From: an uncultured Pelagibacteraceae bacterium
GTDB taxonomy: Bacteria; Pseudomonadota; Alphaproteobacteria; Pelagibacterales; Pelagibacteraceae
NCBI GenBank assembly: GCA_902624515.1
Contig: CACNYE010000006.1
Location: 1-37,720, forward strand
Length of the DNA: 37,720 bases
Direction of reading: 5' to 3'
The translations under genes were made by a program, and so were the position numbers. Position 1 is the stretch's first letter, and every line of letters begins with the position of its first letter. Shown one piece after another: positions 16,901-24,600 of the stretch. The notes beneath the pieces were generated by a model. That model made no database searches, had not been told where the DNA came from, and saw only the letters and a program-made list of their open reading frames with translations.

Positions 16901-18471
16901 ATTCAACTCCTGGAGTAACGTTAATTTCTCCACCTCCACATCATGATATTTACTCAATTGAAGATCTAGCCCAACTAATCTATGACTTAAAACAAATTAA
17001 TCCTAAAGCTAGAATTGGTGTGAAATTAGTCGCTTCATCAGGAGTTGGAACTATTGCTGCAGGAGTAGCAAAAGCAAAAGCAGATATTATTTTAATTTCA
17101 GGTCATAATGGTGGAACTGGAGCGACACCACAAACAAGTGTAAAATATGTAGGTATACCATGGGAAATGGGGCTCACAGAAGCCAATCAAGTTCTAACAC
17201 TTAATAATCTAAGACATAAAGTTACCCTGAGAACAGACGGTGGTATTAAAACTGGTAGGGACGTAGTAATTGCCGCTATGATGGGAGCAGAGGAGTATGG
17301 AGTAGCAACAACAGCTTTAGTTGCAATGGGGTGTATTATGGTTAGACAATGTCATTCAAATACTTGTCCAGTTGGAGTTTGTACACAAGATGAAAAATTA
17401 AGAGAAAAATTTACAGGTACCCCTGATAAAATAGTAAATTTATTTACTTTTATTGCTTCAGAGGTAAGAGAAATTTTAGCTGAATTAGGTTTCAAATCGT
17501 TAAATGATATTATTGGAAGAACAGATTTACTAATGCAGGTAAATAAAGCTTCACCTAATTTAGATGATCTTGATTTAAATCCTCTATTTGTGCAAGCAGA
17601 TCCAGGCAATAACAAAAGATATTGTGAGTCTAATGAAATTAATTCAGTTCCTGAGACATTAGATCAGGAAATTTGGCCTGAAATAGAAAAATCATTAGAT
17701 AATTTAGAGAAGATTGAAAAGGAATATATTATTAAAAATACAAACAGAGCTGTTGGTACGAGAATTTCCCATTATCTTTATAAGAAGTATGGTTATGAAA
17801 AATTAAATGATAACTTTCTTACTTTAAATTTTAAAGGATCTGCTGGCCAATCTTTTGGTGCTTTTTCAGCAAAAGGTTTAAAATTAATTCTCAAAGGAGA
17901 TGCAAACGATTATGTTGGAAAAGGATTATCAGGAGCAACAATTTCAATAAAACTTTCAGATGAAAGTAATTTAATCAGTAATGAAAATACAATCATTGGA
18001 AATACTGTATTATACGGAGCTACCTCAGGTAAATTATTCGCCGCTGGTCAAGCTGGAGATAGATTCGCTGTAAGAAATTCAGGGGCCACTACTGTTATAG
18101 AAGGATGTGACTCCAATGGTTGTGAATATATGACTGGAGGCACAGCAGTTATACTGGGAAATGTTGGAGACAATTTTGCAGCAGGAATGACTGGTGGAAT
18201 GGCATTTATTTATGACATATCTAAAGAATTTGAAAAAAAGGTAAACCCAGAGTCTGTTGTTTGGCAAAATGTTGAGACAGAATATTGGAAAAGTTTTTTA
18301 AAAAAATTGGTTTTAGAACATTCTAATGAAACAATGTCCGAGATGTCTAAAAAGATAATAAACAACTTTGAAGAAGAGATAAAAAATTTTGTTCAGGTTT
18401 GTCCAAAAGAAATGATTAATAAACTTGAACATCCGATTACATTAAAGTCTAAAATTCAAAAAGTTAGTTAA
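13966..18471 (+). CDS. gltB: Glutamate synthase (NADPH), large subunit
   Basis: This 1501-residue enzyme makes two glutamates from glutamine and 2-oxoglutarate, the main ammonium-assimilation route with glutamine synthetase. The class II amidotransferase domain begins at Cys26 in [10 protein letters not shown], so the first 25 residues are a propeptide removed to expose the catalytic Cys; [20 protein letters not shown] and [12 protein letters not shown] are conserved here. The central domain follows, then the FMN/2-oxoglutarate barrel ([44 protein letters not shown]). The 3Fe-4S cluster ligands Cys1123, Cys1129 and Cys1134 have the standard spacing. A C-terminal beta-helix region with repeated Gly/Thr motifs ends the protein. 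Its stop overlaps the opposing hydrolase gene by eight bases. Confidence 0.96.
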   Translation: [1501 protein letters not shown]

Positions 18472-18901
18472 TTATTAGTTTAAGTTCCCTTTTTAAAACA
18501 TTTAACCATTTTGGAGATGAAAGACTATGATCACCATTTTTTATTATAACTAGTTTTTTTTTACTTGTTTTAAAAATTTTAAGTATTTTTCTTGAATAAA
18601 TTACCGGGACTGATTTGTCTTTGCTCCCATGTATCATAACAATATTTAAATTTTGGTATATCTTTTTATTTAAAACCTTGTTTTTTCTTCCATCTTTAAT
18701 AAGTTGAAGAGTAATTGGGTATTCATAGTCTCCGCGTTTTAGGTTAAGTAATCCTTTTTTTTTCAATTCCTTTTTCATTTTTTTTGTAAATTTATTCCAC
18801 ATAAGATGTTCCAAAAATTCGGGGGCTGATCCTATACCTAAAAAACCATAAATTTGTTTTTTAAAAAATTTGAATTGATTTAAAGCTATCCAGGCCCCCA
18901 T
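18464..18901 (-). pseudogene. Alpha/beta hydrolase, C-terminal part (frame-shifted from the N-terminal part)
   Basis: The open frame's first ATG gives 145 residues, but it lies inside the nucleophile elbow: reading just upstream in the same frame gives KIIFIGSSMGAW, so the ATG codes the Met of GSSMG and is not a natural start. The acid and base of the triad are present: Asp in MIHGSKDKSVPV and His in IKNGDHSLSS. Together with the fragment at 18924-19211, these form a hydrolase of about 248 residues with an intact Ser-Asp-His triad. Joining them requires loss of one A from an A9 run. All parts are conserved, so the shift is recent, is a sequencing error, or is bridged by slippage. The substrate is unknown. 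Confidence 0.75.
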
Positions 18902-18923
18902 GCTTGAACCAATAAAAATAATT

Positions 18924-19211
18924 TTATTTTTTTTTATAATTTTTTTTTACGAGGATCTTTACGTCTTTGCTCCATATAGAGATATTTCCATTAATAAATT
19001 TACCTGATGATTTACCGTGGCCATAATATTCAAGTGCTAAAAAACCAAGATTGTTTTTTTTTGCAAAATTATAAAATACTCTTGGTTTTTTTCCCTCTAA
19101 ATCGGACATAAACCCATGTAAAAAAACAATGTATGTAGCATTTTTCTTAAAATTTTTTATATATCTAATCTTTCTTTTTTTGTTGATTTTAAAATAATTG
19201 AAATTAGTCAT
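18924..19211 (-). pseudogene. Alpha/beta hydrolase, N-terminal part (frame-shifted)
   Basis: This 95-residue frame is the N-terminal half of an alpha/beta hydrolase. It shows the oxyanion-hole strand and motif IVFLHGFMSDLEGKKP near residues 28-43 and the next strand FLALEYYGHGKSSGKF near 57-72, followed by the Trp-Asp helix preceding the nucleophile. It then runs into Lys codons in A-rich DNA and stops just before the Ser elbow, which continues in another frame. As it stands it has no catalytic residues. The start at 19211 is a plausible ATG, 42 bases from the divergent glycosyltransferase start. The gene would belong to the esterase/thioesterase-like serine hydrolases; no substrate can be named. 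Confidence 0.75.
18927..18948 (-). other. Frameshift site: two A9 runs (coding strand) in the hydrolase gene
   Basis: Two runs of nine T on the plus strand (18927-18935 and 18940-18948) are A9 on the coding strand, separated by TTAT. The upstream frame enters as LVKKNYKKK and stops at TAA. Reading with one A fewer in either run continues as K-I-I-F-I-G-S-S-M-G, restoring the nucleophile elbow. A9 is long enough for polymerase slippage. Confidence 0.7.
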
Positions 19212-19224
19212 AAAAGTTTATTAG

Positions 19225-19249
19225 TTTGATCTAATATTATATAATCAAA
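19225..19249. promoter_or_regulatory. Divergent promoter region with inverted repeat and start-proximal -10 box
   Basis: The 42-base gap between the hydrolase and glycosyltransferase starts contains TTTGAT (19225-19230) and ATCAAA (19244-19249), an inverted repeat with a 13-base spacer. TATAAT at 19240-19245 ends eight bases before the glycosyltransferase ATG, which would make that transcript nearly leaderless. All of this is A+T-rich and could be chance. Confidence 0.3.
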
Positions 19250-19253
19250 TTAA

Positions 19254-20408
19254 ATGTCGTCTAATATAAAAGTTTTACAAGTAATACCTAGGTTAGGCTA
19301 TGGAGGAGCTGAAACAGGTTGTTATGATATTGCACATTACTTACCTGAAAATAATTGTAAATCGTTTATAGTTACAAGTGGTGGAGAATTAATAAAATTT
19401 ATTAATAAAGAAAAAGTAAAATTGATCAGATTACCTGTTCAAAGCAAAAATCCATTATTGATATTTTTAAATAGCATTGTCTTAATTGGTATAATTTTAT
19501 TTTATAATATCACAATCGTTCATGCAAGAAGTAGAGCGCCTGCGTGGTCCTGTTTGATTGCTACGAAATTGACAAGAAGAAAATTTGTTACAACATTTCA
19601 CGGTACATATAATTTTAGTGGAAAAATTAAAAAATTTTATAATTCCGTTATGGTTAGATCTGACCTGATTATTGCGGGATCTAATTTTATTTTTTCACAT
19701 ATTAAAGAGAATTATTCTGAATTTTTAAAATCTACAAAAAAATTTTTAGTAATATTTAGAGGGATTAATACTGACTATTTTGATGCCTCTACAAAATTAG
19801 AAAGTGAGGAAAAAGAGATTTTAAAAAAATGGGAAATTAATAAAGAAAAAAAAATCTTATTAATGCCAGGCAGACTTACATCGTGGAAAGGGCAAGAATT
19901 ATTCATTGAGGCAGTTAATTTAGTAAAAATTGAATTGGGCTATGAAGCTTTTCATGTAGTAATTTTAGGTAGTGAACAAGGTAGAGATTTATATAAAAAA
20001 AAATTGGTTAGTTTAACCGAACAGTATCGCTTAACTAATCAAATAAAGTTTATTAATAATTGTAATGATATGGCTTTGGCATATAAAGTTTCAGATATTA
20101 TTGTTTCAGCATCGATTGAACCAGAGGCATTTGGAAGGGTTGCTGTAGAAGCGCAATCCATGCAAAAATTAATTATTGCTAGTAACATCGGTGGTTCAAA
20201 TGAGACAATAGTTGATGGAAAAACTGGTATTTTATTTGAGTCAGGAGATGCAGGTTCATTATGTAAAAAAATTATACAGGCAATAACTATGGATGAAACA
20301 ACAATTCAATTAATTGGTAAAGAAGGTAGAAAAAACATAATTAAAAAATTTAATGTTGAAAAAATGTGTTTTTCTACTTATTCAGAGTATAAAAGATTAG
20401 TAAATTAA
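19254..20408 (+). CDS. Glycosyltransferase, GT4 family
   Basis: A 384-residue two-domain GT-B enzyme that transfers a sugar from a nucleotide donor, probably in lipopolysaccharide or other surface glycan synthesis. The N-terminal domain starts with VLQVIPRLGYGGAETGCYDI, the Gly-rich acceptor-side loop of GT4 enzymes. The C-terminal domain has LLMPGRLTSWKGQELFIEA and the donor-binding EX7E motif in EPEAFGRVAVEAQ, followed by ASNIGGSNETIVDGKTGILF. The sugar and acceptor cannot be predicted. The stop abuts the thrS ATG with no gap, so it is probably the first gene of the thrS-infC-rpmI-rplT transcript, an odd partner for translation genes. Confidence 0.92.
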   Translation: MSSNIKVLQVIPRLGYGGAETGCYDIAHYLPENNCKSFIVTSGGELIKFINKEKVKLIRLPVQSKNPLLIFLNSIVLIGIILFYNITIVHARSRAPAWSCLIATKLTRRKFVTTFHGTYNFSGKIKKFYNSVMVRSDLIIAGSNFIFSHIKENYSEFLKSTKKFLVIFRGINTDYFDASTKLESEEKEILKKWEINKEKKILLMPGRLTSWKGQELFIEAVNLVKIELGYEAFHVVILGSEQGRDLYKKKLVSLTEQYRLTNQIKFINNCNDMALAYKVSDIIVSASIEPEAFGRVAVEAQSMQKLIIASNIGGSNETIVDGKTGILFESGDAGSLCKKIIQAITMDETTIQLIGKEGRKNIIKKFNVEKMCFSTYSEYKRLVN

Positions 20409-22325
20409 ATGCCTACAATTACATTACCAGACGGAAACACTTTAGATTTTCCAAAAAAAGTTACAGGATTAGAAGTAGCTGAAAAGATTAGTAAATCATT
20501 AGCTAAACAAGCATTAATAATGAGTGTTAATGGAGAATTAAAAGATTTATATTTTCCTATAAATAAGGATAGCTCTGTAAGAATTTTTACCGCAAAAGAT
20601 CCTGAGGGACTTGATGCAATTAGACATGATACAACACATATAATGGCAATGGCTGTTCAAGAATTATTCCCAGGAACAAAACTGGCAATTGGCCCAGCGA
20701 TAAAAGACGGGTTTTATTACGATTTTAGTCGTGAAGAACCTTTTACTCCTAAAGACCTTGAGAAAATTGAGATTAAAATGAAAGAAATAATTGAAAAAGA
20801 CGAAAAAACGAGAAGAGAAGTTTGGGAGCGAGAAGAAACAAAAAAACATTATTCGAAACTTGGAGAAAAATATAAAGTTGAACTTGTTGATATGATCCCT
20901 GAAAACAATGAAGTTTCTATTTATTATCATGGTGACTGGTATGATCTTTGTAAAGGCCCCCACTTATTATCAACCGGAAGAATTGGTAAATATTTTAAAT
21001 TAACAAAAGTAGCTGGAGCTTACTGGCGTGGAGACTCTAAAAATGAGATGCTTCAAAGAATTTATGGAACTGGATGGGCTTCTCAAAAAGATTTAGATAA
21101 TTACTTAAAAAGAATAGAAGAGGCAGAAAAAAGAGACCATAGAAAACTTGGCAAGGAAATGGACTTATTTCATTTTAGGGAAGAGAGCCCTGGATCTGTA
21201 TTTTGGCATGAAAAAGGATGGGCATTATTTCAAAAATTAATTAATTATATGAGAGCTAAACAAGATATAGCTGGATATAAAGAGGTTAATACTCCTGAGG
21301 TGTTGGATAGGCAGTTATGGGAAAAATCAGGTCATTGGGAAAAGTATGGGGAAAACATGTATACTTCACAAACTCCTGATGAAAAAGTTTTTGCAATTAA
21401 ACCGATGAATTGTCCTGGTCATATTCAGGTTTTTAATCAAGGACTAAAAAGTTATAGAGATTTACCCTTAAGAATAACTGAGTTTGGTAAAGTTCACAGG
21501 TACGAGCCATCAGGAGCTCTTCACGGGTTATTAAGGGTAAGAGCTTTTACTCAAGATGATGCACATATATTTTGCTCTGAGGATCAAATTACAAGTGAGT
21601 GTTTGGAGGTAACTAATTTAATTTTAGAAATTTATAAAGATTTAGGTTTTGAAAATGTAATACTCAAATATGCAGACAGACCGGAGGTAAGGGTTGGAGA
21701 AGATTTAGTTTGGGATAAAGCAGAGGCATCATTACTTGAAGCAGTTAAAGCATCTAAATTGGAATACAGTATCAATAAGGGTGAGGGTGCATTTTATGGT
21801 CCAAAAATTGAGTTTGTCTTAAGAGATGCAATTGGAAGAGACTGGCAGTGTGGAACTCTACAAGTAGATTTAAATCTACCAGGAAGACTAGACGCTTCAT
21901 ATATAGATAAAGATGGAACAAAAAAAGTTCCAGTAATGCTTCACCGTGCTTTGTTTGGATCATTAGAGAGATTTATTGGAATTTTGATAGAAAATTATGC
22001 AGGAAAATTTCCTTTTTGGTTATCACCTTCACAAACAGTAGTCATCCCTATTGCAGAAGAGTTTAATGATTATGCAAAAAAAGTATCCGAACAAATTAAA
22101 CAAGCAGGCATGAGTTCGATTGTTGATTTAAAAAATCATAATTTAAATTATAAAATAAGAGACCATTCTTTAGCTAAGATACCAATTTTATTAATTTGTG
22201 GTAAAAAAGAAGTTGACTCTAACTCAGTAACCATTAGAAGATTGGATTCTAATAAACAAGAAAATATGGAACTTAAAAAATTTCTAAAAACATTCTCTGC
22301 TTTAAACAAAGCACCATCAAATTAA
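20409..22325 (+). CDS. thrS: Threonyl-tRNA synthetase
   Basis: A 638-residue class II synthetase that charges tRNA-Thr. It has the full bacterial layout: TGS domain (about 1-62); editing domain with His73 and His77 in HDTTH and CKGPH near 181-185; catalytic core from about 240 with MNCPGHIQVF (zinc Cys), HGLLRVRAFTQDDAHIFC (motif 2) and MLHRALFGSLERFIGILIEN (motif 3 and zinc His); and an anticodon-binding domain from about 535. The length matches E. coli ThrS (642). The upstream glycosyltransferase stop directly precedes the ATG, and the infC GTG directly follows the stop, so all three are in one operon. No T-box or leader can fit between the genes. Confidence 0.97.
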   Translation: MPTITLPDGNTLDFPKKVTGLEVAEKISKSLAKQALIMSVNGELKDLYFPINKDSSVRIFTAKDPEGLDAIRHDTTHIMAMAVQELFPGTKLAIGPAIKDGFYYDFSREEPFTPKDLEKIEIKMKEIIEKDEKTRREVWEREETKKHYSKLGEKYKVELVDMIPENNEVSIYYHGDWYDLCKGPHLLSTGRIGKYFKLTKVAGAYWRGDSKNEMLQRIYGTGWASQKDLDNYLKRIEEAEKRDHRKLGKEMDLFHFREESPGSVFWHEKGWALFQKLINYMRAKQDIAGYKEVNTPEVLDRQLWEKSGHWEKYGENMYTSQTPDEKVFAIKPMNCPGHIQVFNQGLKSYRDLPLRITEFGKVHRYEPSGALHGLLRVRAFTQDDAHIFCSEDQITSECLEVTNLILEIYKDLGFENVILKYADRPEVRVGEDLVWDKAEASLLEAVKASKLEYSINKGEGAFYGPKIEFVLRDAIGRDWQCGTLQVDLNLPGRLDASYIDKDGTKKVPVMLHRALFGSLERFIGILIENYAGKFPFWLSPSQTVVIPIAEEFNDYAKKVSEQIKQAGMSSIVDLKNHNLNYKIRDHSLAKIPILLICGKKEVDSNSVTIRRLDSNKQENMELKKFLKTFSALNKAPSN

Positions 22326-22871
22326 GTGGCAGATTTTAAACAAAACTATTTCCAAAAGAGAACTAAGGATAGAGGTCCAAGATCTAATAATAGAATTTCT
22401 TCACCTGAAGTTCAAGTAATAGCAAATGATGGTGAAAACTTAGGAATTTTAAACACCAATGAAGCTATATCAATAGCAAAAAAACAAGACTTAGATTTAA
22501 TTGAAATTGCACCTAACGCAAATCCTCCTGTTTGCAAAATTATGGATATGGGTAAATTTAAATATGATGCGCAAAAAAAAGCAAATCTTGCTAAAAAGAA
22601 ACAAAAGATTATTGCTTTAAAAGAAATTAAGATGAGACCGGTTACAGAAACTCATGATTATGAATTTAAAGTAAAAAATGCAAAAAAATTTATTGCTAAG
22701 GGTGATAAAGTGAAATTTACAATCAGATTTAAGGGTCGAGAGCTTCAACATTCTCATTTAGGAAGTGAGTTAATGACTAAAATAAAAGAGGATATGAAAG
22801 ATATCGGTAAAGTAGAACTAGATCCTAAATTCGACGGAAAACAAATGATAATGGTAATTCAACCATTATAA
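22326..22871 (+). CDS. infC: Translation initiation factor IF-3
   Basis: A 181-residue IF-3 that binds the 30S subunit and checks the start codon and initiator tRNA. The N-domain has NNRISSPEVQVIANDGENLG and EAISIAKKQDLDLIEIAP; the C-domain has KEIKMRPVTETHDYEFKVKN and KFTIRFKGRELQHSHLG. The start is GTG at 22326, immediately after the thrS stop. No ATG lies before the conserved N-domain, and the length is right. E. coli infC uses AUU and is autoregulated by IF-3; GUG is a normal start, so that loop is probably absent. The usual neighbours rpmI and rplT follow. Confidence 0.96.
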   Translation: MADFKQNYFQKRTKDRGPRSNNRISSPEVQVIANDGENLGILNTNEAISIAKKQDLDLIEIAPNANPPVCKIMDMGKFKYDAQKKANLAKKKQKIIALKEIKMRPVTETHDYEFKVKNAKKFIAKGDKVKFTIRFKGRELQHSHLGSELMTKIKEDMKDIGKVELDPKFDGKQMIMVIQPL

Positions 22872-22916
22872 ACCTTAATTGAGGTTGTAAAATTATAGCA
22901 TTCTATGTATAACCTC
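22871..22916 (+). promoter_or_regulatory. Competing stem-loops between infC and rpmI
   Basis: The 53-base gap contains AACCT (22871-22875), GAGGTT (22881-22886) and AACCTC (22911-22916). The middle element can pair with the left one (5 pairs, 6-base loop) or the right one (6 pairs, 24-base loop that itself contains ATAG-CATT-CTAT), but not both. The right-hand stem ends eight bases before the rpmI ATG, which has no Shine-Dalgarno. The position matches where L20 autoregulates rpmI-rplT in enterobacteria. The role is inferred. Confidence 0.5.
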
Positions 22917-22924
22917 GCTCAATT

Positions 22925-23131
22925 ATGCCAAAATTAAAAACTAAAAGCTCTGCAAAAAAAAGATTTAAAATATCTGCTAGAGGAAAAGTGATTAGCGCTC
23001 AAGCAGGTAAAAGACATGGCATGATTAAAAGAACAAATTCACAAATAAGAAAATTAAGAGGCACGACAACATTGTCCAAACAAGATGGAAAAATTGTTAA
23101 ATCATACATGCCTTACAGTTTAAGAGGTTAA
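22925..23131 (+). CDS. rpmI: 50S ribosomal protein L35
   Basis: A 68-residue basic protein of the large subunit. The start [20 protein letters not shown] and the C-terminal [10 protein letters not shown] region are diagnostic of L35, and the length is standard (64-68). It lies between infC and rplT, as in most bacteria. It has no Shine-Dalgarno, and the leader can fold into alternative hairpins, suggesting translational control possibly coupled to rplT, whose ATG lies one base after the rpmI stop. Confidence 0.97.
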   Translation: MPKLKTKSSAKKRFKISARGKVISAQAGKRHGMIKRTNSQIRKLRGTTTLSKQDGKIVKSYMPYSLRG

Positions 23132-23132
23132 A

Positions 23133-23489
23133 ATGGCTAGAGTAAAAAGAGGCGTAACAAGTAGAGCAAAACATAAAAAAGTTTTAAAAGCTGTTAAAGG
23201 TCAATGGGGCAGAAGAAAAAATACAATCAGAGTTGCCAAGCAAGCGATGGAAAAGGCAATGCAGTATGCTTATAGAGATCGTAGAAATAAAAAAAGGGAT
23301 TTTAAATCTCTTTGGATACAAAGAATAAATGCCGGTGTTAGAGCTGAAGGTTTAACATATTCAAAATTTATTAATGGTTTAAATAAGTGTGGCATCAAAA
23401 TTGATAGAAAAATACTTGCCGAGATAGCTTATGATAGTCCAGAAGCCTTTAAAACGATTGTCCAAAAAGCACAATCTGCATTAAATTAA
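23133..23489 (+). CDS. rplT: 50S ribosomal protein L20
   Basis: A 118-residue large-subunit assembly protein that binds 23S rRNA and, in enterobacteria and Bacillus, its own operon mRNA. The N-terminus [20 protein letters not shown], then [17 protein letters not shown] and [20 protein letters not shown] are all standard, and the length is typical. It begins one base after the rpmI stop, so it is translationally coupled. A perfect AU-rich hairpin follows before pheS. Confidence 0.97.
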   Translation: MARVKRGVTSRAKHKKVLKAVKGQWGRRKNTIRVAKQAMEKAMQYAYRDRRNKKRDFKSLWIQRINAGVRAEGLTYSKFINGLNKCGIKIDRKILAEIAYDSPEAFKTIVQKAQSALN

Positions 23490-23503
23490 TCTTCACTATT
23501 GTT

Positions 23504-23523
23504 TTATTTCTCTGAAGAAATAA
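23504..23523 (+). promoter_or_regulatory. Perfect 8-bp hairpin between rplT and pheS
   Basis: TTATTTCT (23504-23511) and AGAAATAA (23516-23523) form a perfect 8-pair stem around a CTGA loop in the 43-base gap. There is no T run after it, so it is not a standard terminator. It ends ten bases before the pheS ATG and may act as an RNA-processing or translation-control element. Confidence 0.4.
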
Positions 23524-23532
23524 TCTGTAAAA

Positions 23533-24600
23533 ATGTCAGATCTAAAAAAAATAAAAGATGAATTTTTATCAAAACTTAAAAATAAATTAAATCTTTCAGA
23601 AATTAATCAAATTAAATCAGATCTATTTGGTAAAAATGGATTAGTTTCATCACAATTTAAAAAAATTGGGTCTATAGCTGAAACTGAAAGGAAACAATTT
23701 GCTTCAGATTTAAATATTATAAAAGATGAGTTACAAGATTTAATTAATTCAAAAATAAATGATATTGAAAATGCAGAAATTAATGAAAAACTTGAAAAAG
23801 AAAAAATTGATATAACTTTACCTGAGAGACCATTCACAAAAGGTAAAATTCACCCCGTATCCCAAACAATTGATGAAATATCATCTATTTTTTCTGAGAT
23901 AGGATTTAGTGTTGAGGAAGGCCCAGATGTTGAAAATGAATATAATAATTTTACAGCTTTAAATACTCCAGATAATCATCCAGCAAGAGATATGCATGAT
24001 ACATTTTATCTAGATGAGAAAAAGGAGAAATTATTACGTACTCATACATCCCCGGTTCAAATAAGAACTATGTTGAAAGGTAAGCCACCTTTTAAGATTA
24101 TTGCACCAGGAAGAACTTATAGATCTGATAGTGATCAAACACACTCGCCAATGTTTCATCAAGTGGAAGGTTTACATATTGATAAAGATATAAATATGGG
24201 TCATTTAAAAGGCTGTTTGAATTATTTCATTAAAGAGTTTTTTGAAGTTGATAAAATAAAAATGAGATTTAGACCAAGTCATTTCCCTTTTACCGAACCA
24301 TCAGCAGAAGTTGATATAGGATACAAAATTAAAGATGGAAAAATTATAATAGGAGAAGGTGATCATTGGCTTGAGATTTTAGGCTGTGGAATGGTTCATC
24401 CAAATGTTTTAAAAAATGTTAAAGTTGATCCTTCAAAATTTCAGGGATATGCCTTTGGTATTGGAATTGATAGACTTGCTATGCTGAAATATGGAATTAA
24501 TGATTTAAGATCTTTTTTTGATTGTGATTATAGATGGTTAAATCATTTCGGATTTGATCCTTTAGATGTTCCAACAAATTATAGAGGCTTAAGTAGATGA
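23533..24600 (+). CDS. pheS: Phenylalanyl-tRNA synthetase alpha subunit
   Basis: A 355-residue class II catalytic subunit of the alpha2-beta2 enzyme. After an N-terminal coiled-coil arm (about 1-85) that contacts tRNA, the core shows the [20 protein letters not shown] block, motif 2 [63 protein letters not shown] and motif 3 [14 protein letters not shown]. The length is slightly above E. coli PheS (327). The last four bases ATGA are shared with the start of pheT, so synthesis of the two subunits is coupled. Confidence 0.97.
   Translation: MSDLKKIKDEFLSKLKNKLNLSEINQIKSDLFGKNGLVSSQFKKIGSIAETERKQFASDLNIIKDELQDLINSKINDIENAEINEKLEKEKIDITLPERPFTKGKIHPVSQTIDEISSIFSEIGFSVEEGPDVENEYNNFTALNTPDNHPARDMHDTFYLDEKKEKLLRTHTSPVQIRTMLKGKPPFKIIAPGRTYRSDSDQTHSPMFHQVEGLHIDKDINMGHLKGCLNYFIKEFFEVDKIKMRFRPSHFPFTEPSAEVDIGYKIKDGKIIIGEGDHWLEILGCGMVHPNVLKNVKVDPSKFQGYAFGIGIDRLAMLKYGINDLRSFFDCDYRWLNHFGFDPLDVPTNYRGLSR

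Noticed and set aside
17352..17615. Minus-strand open frame inside gltB
   Set aside because: It is antisense to the Fe-S cysteine region of gltB, which is under strong constraint, and has no start signal or homology.
23504..23523. Intrinsic terminator after rplT
   Set aside because: The stem is purely A/T-rich and not followed by a T run, so termination is unlikely.
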